Below are positions 56,700 through 64,000 of a stretch of DNA of 64,000 bases, piece after piece. The number at the start of each line of letters is the position of its first letter. Position 1 is the stretch's first letter. The DNA is taken from the NCBI RefSeq assembly GCF_900111835.1, contig NZ_FOJP01000004.1:249221-313220 (forward strand), in the 5' to 3' direction. This DNA is from Metapseudomonas otitidis (lineage in GTDB: Bacteria > Pseudomonadota > Gammaproteobacteria > Pseudomonadales > Pseudomonadaceae). The notes below the pieces were generated by a model that was not told the origin of the DNA, ran no database searches, and worked only from the letters and a program-made list of their open reading frames with translations. The position numbers and the translations under genes were made by a program.

Positions 56700-58469
56700 T
56701 CAGAACTGCTCGGCGGTGATGCCGTAGAGGGTGCGGCTGCCGGCGAGGATGCTGGCTTCGAGGCTGAGGGTGCGAGGCAGCAGGCGTTCGAAGTAGAAGG
56801 CGGCGGTGGCCTGCTTGGCGCTGTAGAAGGCTGGGTCCTGGGGTTGGCGTTCGCTGGCGATGCGGGCCATGCGGGACCAGAGCCAGGCATAGGCGACGTA
56901 GCCGAACAGGTGCAGGTAGTCGACGGAGGCGGCGCCGATGGCGTTGGGGTCGCTGGCGGCCTGTTCCAGCACGCGGGTGGTGGTGCGCTCCAGGCGGTCG
57001 ACGGCGTCGAGCAGGGCGGCGCGGTGGGGGACGTCTTCCGTGGCGTAGCGGCGGATCTCGGCGGTGAAGCGGCGCAGGCTGGTGCCGCCATTGGCGACGA
57101 CCTTGCGGCCGAGCAGGTCGAGGGCCTGGATGCCGTTGGTGCCTTCGTAGATCTGGGCGATGCGGACGTCGCGGACCAGTTGCTCCTGGCCCCATTCGCG
57201 GATGTAGCCGTGGCCGCCGAATACCTGCTGGCCGTGGACGGTGCTTTCCAGGCCGGTGTCGGTGAAGAAGGCCTTGGCGACGGGGGTGAGCAGGGCGACC
57301 AGGGCTTCGGCCGCTTGGCGTTCGTCGGCGTCGTCACTGAACTTGGCGAGGTCGAGTTGCTGGCCGACGTAGCAGGCGAAGGCGCGGCCGCCTTCGGTGA
57401 GGGCTTTCATGGTGAGCAGCATGCGGCGCACGTCGGGGTGGACGAGGATCGGGTCGGCCACCTTGTGCTGGGCCTGGGGACCGGTGGGGGCGCGGCTCTG
57501 CAGTCGTTCGCGAGCGTAGGCGACGGCGCTCTGGTAGGAGGCGTCGGCGCAACCGATGCCCTGGATGCCGATGGAGAGGCGCTCGTAATTCATCATGGTG
57601 AACATGGCGGCGAGGCCTTTGTTAGCGTCGCCGATGAGGTAGCCGGTGGCGCCGTCGAAGTTCATCACGCAGGTGGCGGAGGCCTTGATGCCCATCTTGT
57701 GTTCGATGGAGCCGCATGAGAGTGCGTTGGGCTGGCCGAGGCTGCCGTCTGCGTTCACCAGGACCTTGGGTACGAGGAACAGGGAGATGCCCTTGGGGCC
57801 GGCGGGGGCGTCGGGGAGCTTGGCGAGGACGAGGTGGATGATGTTCTCGGTGAGGTCCTGCTCGCCGCCGGTGATGAAGATCTTGGTGCCGGTGATGCGG
57901 TAGCTGCCGTCCGCCTGGGGTTCGGCCTTGGTGCGGATGATGCCGAGGTCGGTGCCGGCGTGTGGCTCGGTGAGGCACATGGAGCCGGCCCAGATGCCGG
58001 CGTACAGGTTGGGCAGGTAGGCCTGCTTGAGTTCGGCGCTGGCGTGGGCGTCGATGGCGAGGCAGGCGCCGGCACTGAGGGCGGAGTAGAGGGCGAAGCT
58101 GGAGTTGGCGGCGTAGAGCATTTCCTCGAACTGTACGGCGAGCATCTTGGGCATGCCCATGCCGCCGTACTGCGGGTTGCCGGAGAGGCCGACCCAGCCT
58201 CCTTCTATATAGGTGGCGTAGGCGGCCTTGAAGCCGGCTGGGGTGATGACCCGGCCTTCGACCCACTGGGCGCCTTCTTCGTCGCCGCTGCGGTTGAGCG
58301 GTGCGATCAGGCCGCCGGTGACTTTGGCGGCCTCTTCGAGGATGGCATCGGCGGTATCGGCATCCACGGTTTCGGCCAGGGCCGGCAGGCGGGCCCAGAG
58401 GCGCGGGGCTTCGAACAGTTCATGCAGGACGAAGCGCAGGTCGCGCAGGGGGGCGTTGTACTCGGGCAT
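56700..58469 (-). CDS. Acyl-CoA dehydrogenase, DmdC-like
   Basis: A 589-residue protein, longer than the usual 380-400, with the extra C-terminal domain seen in DmdC/FadE5-type dehydrogenases. FAD/substrate signatures: MCLTEPHAGTDLGIIRTKA, KIFITGGEQDLTENI, and the ACAD motif QQVFGGHGYIREWGQEQLVRD with IAQIYEGTNGIQALDL containing the catalytic Glu (YEGTN). It oxidises an acyl-CoA to the enoyl-CoA. Its neighbour upstream is an acyl-CoA ligase; the pair resembles DmdB-DmdC of methylmercaptopropionate degradation and PAO1 PA4198-PA4199 as I remember them. Ordinary branched or short acyl-CoA substrates are equally possible. Confidence 0.92.
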   Translation of the reverse strand: MPEYNAPLRDLRFVLHELFEAPRLWARLPALAETVDADTADAILEEAAKVTGGLIAPLNRSGDEEGAQWVEGRVITPAGFKAAYATYIEGGWVGLSGNPQYGGMGMPKMLAVQFEEMLYAANSSFALYSALSAGACLAIDAHASAELKQAYLPNLYAGIWAGSMCLTEPHAGTDLGIIRTKAEPQADGSYRITGTKIFITGGEQDLTENIIHLVLAKLPDAPAGPKGISLFLVPKVLVNADGSLGQPNALSCGSIEHKMGIKASATCVMNFDGATGYLIGDANKGLAAMFTMMNYERLSIGIQGIGCADASYQSAVAYARERLQSRAPTGPQAQHKVADPILVHPDVRRMLLTMKALTEGGRAFACYVGQQLDLAKFSDDADERQAAEALVALLTPVAKAFFTDTGLESTVHGQQVFGGHGYIREWGQEQLVRDVRIAQIYEGTNGIQALDLLGRKVVANGGTSLRRFTAEIRRYATEDVPHRAALLDAVDRLERTTTRVLEQAASDPNAIGAASVDYLHLFGYVAYAWLWSRMARIASERQPQDPAFYSAKQATAAFYFERLLPRTLSLEASILAGSRTLYGITAEQF

Positions 58470-58536
58470 CGGTGTTCTCTCGGCGTGACGGGGCCGCCCG
58501 GGTGGGCGGCCTCTCTCGGGGTTCGCGGGGGTTGGC

Positions 58537-60159
58537 TCAGAGGGCCTTGGCCATGTCGCGCAGGACGTATTTCTGGATCTTGCCGGTGGAGGTTTTCGGC
58601 AGGGTGGTGAAGACCACGGTGCGCGGGACCTTGAAGCCGGCGAGGTGGTCGCGGCAGAAGGCGATGATGTCGCTCTCGCGGACGGACTGGTGGTCGGCCT
58701 TGAGGGTGACGAAGGCGCAGGGGGTTTCGCCCCACTTCTCGTCCGGGCGGGCGACCACGGCGGCTTCCAGTACGGCGGGGTGGCGGTAGAGGACGCCTTC
58801 CAGTTCGATGGTGGAGATGTTCTCGCCGCCGGAGATGATGATGTCCTTGAGGCGGTCCTTGATCTCGACGTAACCGTCGGGGTGCCAGACGCCGAGGTCG
58901 CCGGTGTGGAACCAGCCGCCGCTGAAGGCTTCGGTGGTGGCGGTGGGGTTCTTCAGGTAGCCCTTCATGACGGTGTTGCCGCGCAGGAAGATCTCGCCGA
59001 TGGTCTCGCCGTCGCGCGGGGTCGGTTCGAGGGTCTTGGGGTCGGCGACCATGACGCCTTCGAGGGTGGGGTAGCGCACGCCCTGGCGGGCCTTGATGCG
59101 GGCACGTTCCTCGAGGGGCAGTTCGTCCCATTCGCCGTGCCAGGCGCAGACGGTGACCGGGCCATAGACCTCGGTAAGGCCATAGACATGGGTGACGCGG
59201 ATGCCCATCTCCTCGACGGCGCCGATGACCTTGGCCGGCGGGGCGGCGCCGGCGACCATTGCGTGGACCGGGTGGTCGATGGCGGCCTTGGCTTCCGGCG
59301 GCATGTTCACCAGGGCGTTGAGGACGATGGGGGCGCCGCACAGGTGGGTGACCTGCTCGTCGCGGATGAGGGTGAGGATGCGTTGCGGGTCGACCCGGCG
59401 CAGGAAGACGTGGACGCCGGCGAGTGCGGTGATGGTCCAGGGGTAGCACCAGCCGTTGCAGTGGAACATCGGCAGGGTCCAGAGGTAGACGGGGTGGTGG
59501 CCGAGGCCCCAGGTCATCTGGTTGCCGAGGGCGTTGAGGAACGCGCCGCGGTGGTGGTAGACGACGCCCTTGGGGTTGCCGGTGGTGCCGGAGGTGTAGT
59601 TGAGGGAGATGGCTTGCCATTCATCTTCCGGCCATTGCCAGGCGAACTCGGGGTCGCCTTCGGCCAGCAGTGCTTCGTAGTCCAGTTCGCTGATGGCCTG
59701 GCCTTCGCCGTATTCGGGGTCGTTGACGTCCACCAGCAGGGGCGGGTGGTCGAGCATGCCGACGGCGGCGTGGATGACGTCGAAGAATTCGCGGTCGGTG
59801 ATCAGGACCTTGGCTTCACCGTGCTGCAGCATGAAGGCGATGGCTTCGGCGTCGAGGCGCACGTTGAGGGTGTTGAGGACGGCGCCGATCATGGGAACGC
59901 CGAAATGCGCTTCCAGCATCTGCGGGATGTTGGGCAGCATCACGGCGACGGTGTCGCCCTTGCCGATGCCGCGCCCGGCCAGCGCCGAGGCCAACCGGCG
60001 GCAGCGGGCGTAGGTCTCTGCCCAGTTGCGGCGGATGGCGCCATGGACGACGGCGGGATAGTGGGGGTAGATGCTGGCGGTCCGCTCGATGAAGCTCAGC
60101 GGGCTGAGGGCGATATGGTTCACGGCAGCAGGGGCGAGGCCCTGTTCATAGATCGACAT
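58537..60159 (-). CDS. Acyl-CoA ligase, DmdB-like AMP-binding enzyme
   Basis: A 540-residue ANL-superfamily ligase. Core motifs: the P-loop-like LNYTSGTTGNPKG, YGLTEVYGP, the hinge GWFHTGDLGVWHPDGYVEIKDR and the C-terminal lysine in PKTSTGKIQKY. It activates a carboxylic acid with ATP and then forms the CoA thioester. Related proteins in marine bacteria and pseudomonads act on methylmercaptopropionate and short or medium acids. It is transcribed just before the acyl-CoA dehydrogenase gene (67-base gap) and divergently from bfiS. Confidence 0.92.
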   Translation of the reverse strand: MSIYEQGLAPAAVNHIALSPLSFIERTASIYPHYPAVVHGAIRRNWAETYARCRRLASALAGRGIGKGDTVAVMLPNIPQMLEAHFGVPMIGAVLNTLNVRLDAEAIAFMLQHGEAKVLITDREFFDVIHAAVGMLDHPPLLVDVNDPEYGEGQAISELDYEALLAEGDPEFAWQWPEDEWQAISLNYTSGTTGNPKGVVYHHRGAFLNALGNQMTWGLGHHPVYLWTLPMFHCNGWCYPWTITALAGVHVFLRRVDPQRILTLIRDEQVTHLCGAPIVLNALVNMPPEAKAAIDHPVHAMVAGAAPPAKVIGAVEEMGIRVTHVYGLTEVYGPVTVCAWHGEWDELPLEERARIKARQGVRYPTLEGVMVADPKTLEPTPRDGETIGEIFLRGNTVMKGYLKNPTATTEAFSGGWFHTGDLGVWHPDGYVEIKDRLKDIIISGGENISTIELEGVLYRHPAVLEAAVVARPDEKWGETPCAFVTLKADHQSVRESDIIAFCRDHLAGFKVPRTVVFTTLPKTSTGKIQKYVLRDMAKAL

Positions 60160-60391
60160 GCGGATTACCCGGTGGCTGATTGTTAGCTCTTGTGCCCCGG
60201 CCGTGTCGTTTTTGACCTGGGTCCGGGATCGTTCGGGGTCATTTATATATCGTTTGCTATTGGGTATGGAATTAATACCTGAGTAGTATCGTATATCTAC
60301 TATATTGTTTCATTTTATACCTAAGGCGTAGAGGCCAAGGCTTCGAGCGCTGCTAGGCTGTCGCCGCTTTTGCCCTGGAGCCTGCCGTCCC
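60160..60391. promoter_or_regulatory. AT-rich divergent promoter region (ligase gene / bfiS)
   Basis: About 230 bases with a strikingly AT-rich centre (60240-60330, for example TATATATCGTTTGC and CTACTATATTG) in a GC-rich genome. It must contain the promoters of the minus-strand ligase-dehydrogenase operon and the plus-strand bfiS-bfiR operon. No single -35/-10 pair stands out. Confidence 0.55.
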
Positions 60392-62644
60392 ATGAGCCGT
60401 AATCCTGTCCGTCTGCACACCTGGCTGCGCCTGCAACGCGAGGGCGTGGCGGTGTCTGCGCGGGCGGACGCGTTGTGCCGGGCGCTGCGAGGCTATCCGG
60501 AGGTGCGCCAGGCTTATTACCTGGTGTGGCAGGCGGGTGCGGGTATCTACACCCACGAGGGGAGCGGGCAGCACTTGCCGCCAGGGCAGGGGGACCCGCT
60601 GGGGGCGAGCGATGCGCGTCTGTTCGAGCGAGTGGCGGAACTGGGGCGCCTGAGCCTGTCTGCAGTGCGCGGTGTGGATTGCTGGCTGGCGGGGCGCCTG
60701 CGACGTGCCGGGATCAGCCATGGCCAGGTATTCGACCTGGCGCTGGCGGCCGCTCAGCCGGGCCTGCTGCTGGTGGAGGTACAGCCGGGGGTGGGGCTGG
60801 AGTGGCTGGGGGCGGTGGAGGAATTGCTGTCGACGGTGCTGGCGCAGTCGGCAGGCCTGATGCGGGCTTCGCCATTGCTGGGGCACGATCCTCAGCCGAG
60901 CCTGCTGCTGGACGAGGCGGGGGTCCCGCTGGAGCTGAACGCGGCGCTGCTGGCCTTGCTGGCGGAGCAGCCTCCGGGTGCGGTGCTGCGCTTCCTGCCG
61001 GTCAATCATGTGGCGCTGGTGCGGGCCTGCCTGGCGCAGTGCCGGGCCATCGAGGAAGTGGAGGCGCAGTGTGATGGGCGCATCCTGCTCTGGACCTTCG
61101 TGCCCGACCCCGAGAACCAGCGGGTATTAGGGCGCTGCCGTGATGCGACCCGACCGCTGTTGGCCGAGCGTGAGGCGGCGCAGGCGCGGCGCTTGTATCG
61201 GCTGATCACGGAGAACACCACGGATCTGATTTCCCGGCACACGCCGGAGGGGCGCTTCCTCGACGCGTCCCCCGCGTCCTGGACGCTGCTGGGTTTCTGG
61301 CCTGAGGAGTTGCGCGGGGTGCTGGCGCAGGGGCTGTTCCATGCGCAGGACCTGATGCCGCTGATCCAGCGTGCGCGGGATGCGCTGGAGACCGATGGCT
61401 ACCACACCATGACCTACCGCATCCGTCACCGCGCGGGGCATTACCTGTGGTTCGAGACGGCGTGCCGGGCGATCCGCGAGACCTATACGGGGGCGGTGGT
61501 GGAGGTGGTGAGCGTCTCACGGGATATCACGGCGCGGGTACAGGCCGAGGAGCACAAGCGGCGCCTGGCGGAGGTGGTGGAGGCCAATACCGATCCGGTG
61601 CTGTTCTTCGATGCGCTGGGGCAGGTCACGGACCTCAATCCGGCTGCTCGTCGTGCGCTGGGGTTGGAGGAAGGGCTGGCGTTGCCGTTGCTGGCAGCGT
61701 TGTTCTCGTCAGACGACCTGACGCGGTTGCAGGCGGGGCAGGTACAGGCCGAGCGCGTGGGGGTGTGGAGCGCCGATGCGCGTCTGTGTGCGCTGGATGG
61801 GAGTGGGTCGTTGCCGGTCTCGCTGGTGCTGTTGGCGCATCGGGCGGCCGGGGGCGAGCGTTACTACTCGCTGGTGGCGCGGGACATGAGCGAGCGGGAG
61901 CTGCGCGAAGCCCAGCAGCGCCGCCATCAGGATGAGCTGGCCCATACGGCACGTCTGGTGACCCTGGGCGAGTTGGCCTCGGGTATCGCCCATGAGATCA
62001 ACCAGCCGTTGGCGGCAGTGATGAATTACGTGGGCGCCAGCCAGCGTTATCTGCAAAGCCTGGGCAGCAACCCACAAGCGGCTGAGCGGGTGGTCCAGGG
62101 GTTGGAACGCATTGCCGAGCATGCGGAGCACGCATCGGAGGTGATCAAGCGGCTGCGTGCATTCTTGCGCAAGGGGCAGCGGCGCATGCAGGCGTTGGAT
62201 GTGGCGGAGGTGGCGCGCGAGGCGGTCCGGCTCTGCGCCTGGGAGGCGGGGGCAGCGCAGGTGGTGATCGAGGAGCGATTGCCGGCGGGGCTGCCATCAG
62301 TCTTCGCGGATCGGGTGCTGCTGGAGCAGGTGCTGTTGAACCTGTTGCGCAATGCCATCGAGGCCAATCGTGAGGCGAATCCGCAGGCGGCTTCACGGGT
62401 AGTGATCAGCGCTCGGTTGATGCCGGGCGCCGGTATTGATGTGGAGGTGCTCGACGAGGGGCCGGGGCTCGATGCCGTGGCGCTGGAGCGCATCTTCACG
62501 CCTTTCTATACCAGCAAGCCGGAAGGGCTGGGGCTGGGGCTGTCGATGAGTCGCAGCATCATCGAGGGGTTCGGGGGCTCGCTGGAAGGCGAGCCGATGG
62601 AGGAGGGCGGGTTGCGTATGCGTTGCCGCCTGCCGCTGCACTGA
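60392..62644 (+). CDS. bfiS: PAS-domain sensor histidine kinase, BfiS-like
   Basis: A 750-residue soluble-looking kinase with no clear membrane helices. Order: an N-terminal GAF-like region (about 1-240), PAS 1 (about 265-385; TENTTDLISRHTPEGRFLDASP), PAS 2 (about 395-500), the dimerisation/phosphoacceptor helix with His534 (GIAHEINQPLAAVMNY), and an HATPase_c domain (LLRNAIEANREANP, then DEGPGLD and GLGLGLSMSR). It phosphorylates the response regulator encoded 25 bases downstream. The position beside the PA4198/PA4199-like genes matches the biofilm-initiation pair BfiS/BfiR (PA4197/PA4196) of P. aeruginosa. Confidence 0.85.
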   Translation: MSRNPVRLHTWLRLQREGVAVSARADALCRALRGYPEVRQAYYLVWQAGAGIYTHEGSGQHLPPGQGDPLGASDARLFERVAELGRLSLSAVRGVDCWLAGRLRRAGISHGQVFDLALAAAQPGLLLVEVQPGVGLEWLGAVEELLSTVLAQSAGLMRASPLLGHDPQPSLLLDEAGVPLELNAALLALLAEQPPGAVLRFLPVNHVALVRACLAQCRAIEEVEAQCDGRILLWTFVPDPENQRVLGRCRDATRPLLAEREAAQARRLYRLITENTTDLISRHTPEGRFLDASPASWTLLGFWPEELRGVLAQGLFHAQDLMPLIQRARDALETDGYHTMTYRIRHRAGHYLWFETACRAIRETYTGAVVEVVSVSRDITARVQAEEHKRRLAEVVEANTDPVLFFDALGQVTDLNPAARRALGLEEGLALPLLAALFSSDDLTRLQAGQVQAERVGVWSADARLCALDGSGSLPVSLVLLAHRAAGGERYYSLVARDMSERELREAQQRRHQDELAHTARLVTLGELASGIAHEINQPLAAVMNYVGASQRYLQSLGSNPQAAERVVQGLERIAEHAEHASEVIKRLRAFLRKGQRRMQALDVAEVAREAVRLCAWEAGAAQVVIEERLPAGLPSVFADRVLLEQVLLNLLRNAIEANREANPQAASRVVISARLMPGAGIDVEVLDEGPGLDAVALERIFTPFYTSKPEGLGLGLSMSRSIIEGFGGSLEGEPMEEGGLRMRCRLPLH

Positions 62645-62669
62645 TAATCACAAGAATGGAGTAGTAAGG

Positions 62670-63302
62670 ATGACGACAAGCGCCCGCCAGGTGGTCTATG
62701 TGGTGGATGACGACCAGGGGATGCTCGATTCCACGGTCTGGCTGCTGGAGTCGGTGGGGTTGGCGGCGCTGCCGTTCACCAGTGGCAAGGCCTTCCTGGA
62801 GGCGTGCGACCCGGCAGCGGATGCCTGTGTGTTGCTGGACGTGCGCATGCCCGGGATGGGCGGGCTGAATGTGCAGGAGGAGCTGCGGGCGCGGGGGATC
62901 GATCTGCCGGTGATCTTTGTCAGCGGTCACGCGGATGTGCCCATTGTGGTGCGGGCCTTCAAGGCGGGGGCGCAGGACTTCATCGAGAAGCCTTACAACG
63001 AGCAACTGCTGCTGGACAGCGTGCAGGAAGCACTGAACCGCTCGGCGCGGGTTCGCAATCTCGCTCAGGGGGATCTGCAGGAGCGCTTGGACAGCCTGAC
63101 GCCGCGGGAGCGGGATGTGTTACTGCCGTTGGTGAAGGGCTACACCAATCGGGAGGTGGCCGAGCAGCTTTCTATTAGCGTGAAGACTGTCGATCTCTAT
63201 CGCGCCAGGGTGATGAAGCGGATGCGGGCAGAGTGCCTGCCGGACCTGGTGGGGATGGCGATCGCCGCAGGGATGGTCGATCCGCTGCGGCTGAGAGGGT
63301 GA
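62670..63302 (+). CDS. bfiR: FixJ/NarL-type response regulator, BfiR-like
   Basis: A 210-residue regulator. The receiver domain has the acidic pocket (VVDDD at residues 11-15), phosphoacceptor Asp57 (LLDVRMPGMGG), and the conserved Lys in FIEKPYNEQ. The C-terminal LuxR-type helix-turn-helix reads LTPRERDVLLPLVKGYTN and then REVAEQLSISVKTVDLYRA. It should be phosphorylated by the adjacent kinase and bind DNA as a dimer. In P. aeruginosa, BfiR is linked to the planktonic-to-attached transition. A GGAG site precedes the ATG. Confidence 0.87.
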   Translation: MTTSARQVVYVVDDDQGMLDSTVWLLESVGLAALPFTSGKAFLEACDPAADACVLLDVRMPGMGGLNVQEELRARGIDLPVIFVSGHADVPIVVRAFKAGAQDFIEKPYNEQLLLDSVQEALNRSARVRNLAQGDLQERLDSLTPRERDVLLPLVKGYTNREVAEQLSISVKTVDLYRARVMKRMRAECLPDLVGMAIAAGMVDPLRLRG

Positions 63303-63306
63303 AGCT

Positions 63307-63492
63307 TCAGCAGGCGCGTGCTACCCGGTGGTCCGGGTTGATGCGCTTGTAGATCTCTTCGCGGTGCACGGCGACATGCTTGGGCGCGACGATGCCCAGT
63401 TTGATCTGCGAGCCCTGCGCGGCGACAACACGGACTACGACGCCTTCGCCCAGATCGAGGTGGTCACCGACCTTGATGTTCAGTTCCTGCAC
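63307..63492 (-). CDS. Divergent CsrA/RsmA-family RNA-binding protein
   Basis: About 61 residues from a GTG at 63492 preceded by GAGGAAG; an ATG 16 codons earlier has no good ribosome site and adds an atypical Pro/Arg-rich tail. The body is CsrA-like: VGDHLDLGEGVVVRVVAAQG, SQIKLGIVAPKHVAVHREEIYKRI. The RNA-contact Arg in VAVHREEI is present. The first beta strand, normally MLILTRRVGE with the RNA-contacting Leu4 and Arg6, is replaced by QELNIKVGD. RNA binding may therefore be altered. It is not clearly RsmA, RsmE or RsmN. It converges on bfiR with a four-base gap. Confidence 0.85.
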   Translation of the reverse strand: MQELNIKVGDHLDLGEGVVVRVVAAQGSQIKLGIVAPKHVAVHREEIYKRINPDHRVARAC

Positions 63493-63658
63493 GATTCTTC
63501 CTCTTGTAGTTGGACAGCGGGTGGCGGGGTTGTCTGCCACGGGCTTGAGCGGGGTTTGATCACCCGCTGGGCCTCGGGTTCAACCGGTTCGTGGGGGAGT
63601 TTCGGGAACGCCGATCCCGTCTCAAAAGTACGTTTCGACAGCAAACTGAAAATAGATG

Positions 63659-63686
63659 TTGACGCCGTGGCTGAGGTCTCTATAAT
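63659..63686 (+). promoter_or_regulatory. Stable-RNA promoter 1
   Basis: -35 TTGACG (63659-63664), 16-base spacer, -10 TATAAT (63681-63686), then GCGC. Confidence 0.8.
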
Positions 63687-63825
63687 GCGCACCACTCCCA
63701 CGGCGGACAACGAAAACTCCTTGAAAATCAATGAGTTAAGTGTTTGAAAGTGGGGTGCGGTTCCGGGGTGGTTGCGGATTCGCGGTGATTGATCTGCTGG
63801 CCAGGTTGATTGCCGAAAAGAGGTG

Positions 63826-63853
63826 TTGACAGCGAGTTTGAATGCTGTATGAT
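63826..63853 (+). promoter_or_regulatory. Stable-RNA promoter 2
   Basis: -35 TTGACA (63826-63831), 16-base spacer, -10 TATGAT (63848-63853), then TCGCC. Confidence 0.8.
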
Positions 63854-63934
63854 TCGCCTCCCGCTGATGTTGAAGAGTGTTTCGACGGATGCGCAAGTTG
63901 TTGAGTAGAAAGAAAAAATTCTTCGAAAAACAGC

Positions 63935-63962
63935 TTGACAGAAAGAAAGGCTGCTGTAGAAT
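63935..63962 (+). promoter_or_regulatory. Stable-RNA promoter 3
   Basis: -35 TTGACA (63935-63940), 16-base spacer, -10 TAGAAT (63957-63962), then GCGCGGC. The boxes and the spacer length are identical to those of the tRNA-Val promoter at 30815-30842. Confidence 0.85.
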
Positions 63963-64000
63963 GCGCGGCCTCGGTTGAGACGAAAGACTTGATCGAAACG

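Larger units (their letters stand above)
63541..64000 (+). promoter_or_regulatory. Upstream region of a probable rRNA operon
   Basis: About 460 bases without a gene. It contains three tandem strong promoters (listed separately) and ends in CGGTTGAGACGAAAGA followed by CTTGATCGAAACG. This is a pseudomonad rrn leader type that normally runs into the antitermination box and 16S rRNA. The rRNA itself is beyond the window. Confidence 0.65.

Overview
The window is high-GC DNA from a Pseudomonas chromosome. The evidence is the intact block thrS-infC-rpmI-rplT-pheS-pheT-ihfA-MerR-tRNA-Pro, a tse1/tsi1 toxin-immunity pair beside metH, cti and nfuA, and a bfiS/bfiR-like two-component pair beside an acyl-CoA ligase and dehydrogenase. 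From memory of P. aeruginosa PAO1, these three blocks lie far apart there (around PA1839-PA1848, PA2737-PA2744 and PA4196-PA4199), so their order here is a rearrangement relative to that strain.

Layout. (1) 1-9347, minus strand: a five-gene operon encoding a DUF4132 protein, a MoxR-type AAA+ ATPase, a DUF5682 protein, a VWA-domain protein and a SWIM zinc-finger protein (cut by the window edge). It has the composition of the uncharacterised E. coli yehI/yehLMPQ genes. (2) 9.5-31 kb, mostly housekeeping and surface functions: a 37-residue membrane peptide, a periplasmic binding protein, an RlmN-like radical SAM methylase, a chemoreceptor, an AT-richer FAD protein that looks acquired, metH, tse1-tsi1, cti, nfuA, an MFS-HPP-DUF1272-GlxA cluster, a lipoprotein resembling a C39 peptidase without its catalytic residues, a PuuB-type oxidase, and tRNA-Val. 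(3) 31.5-39 kb: the translation operon, with a thrS leader hairpin that imitates the tRNA-Thr anticodon arm. (4) 39-56.5 kb: an accessory region after tRNA-Pro. Its first part (39.8-42.8 kb) is degraded: an SDR gene with an in-frame stop, a duplicated SDR 3' end, a phage-repressor-like fragment and an MFS fragment. An aldehyde dehydrogenase without its catalytic cysteine follows, then a GDSL-type hydrolase. The rest is a tightly packed four-gene operon: a ClpB-like AAA+ protein, a radical SAM protein, a 2096-residue pseudokinase-helicase-nuclease, and a helical partner protein. (5) 56.7-63.5 kb: DmdC- and DmdB-like genes, bfiS/bfiR and an unusual CsrA homologue. (6) 63.6-64.0 kb: three strong tandem promoters that appear to drive an rRNA operon just outside the window.

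The best candidate for an undescribed system is the 46.3-56.5 kb operon. It joins protein remodelling (AAA+), radical chemistry, a degenerate kinase sensor, an SF1 helicase and a Vsr-like nuclease in one transcription unit, in a variable region after a tRNA gene. I infer an anti-phage or anti-plasmid role; nothing in the sequence proves it. The MoxR-VWA operon at the left end is a second multi-protein NTPase system of unknown function.
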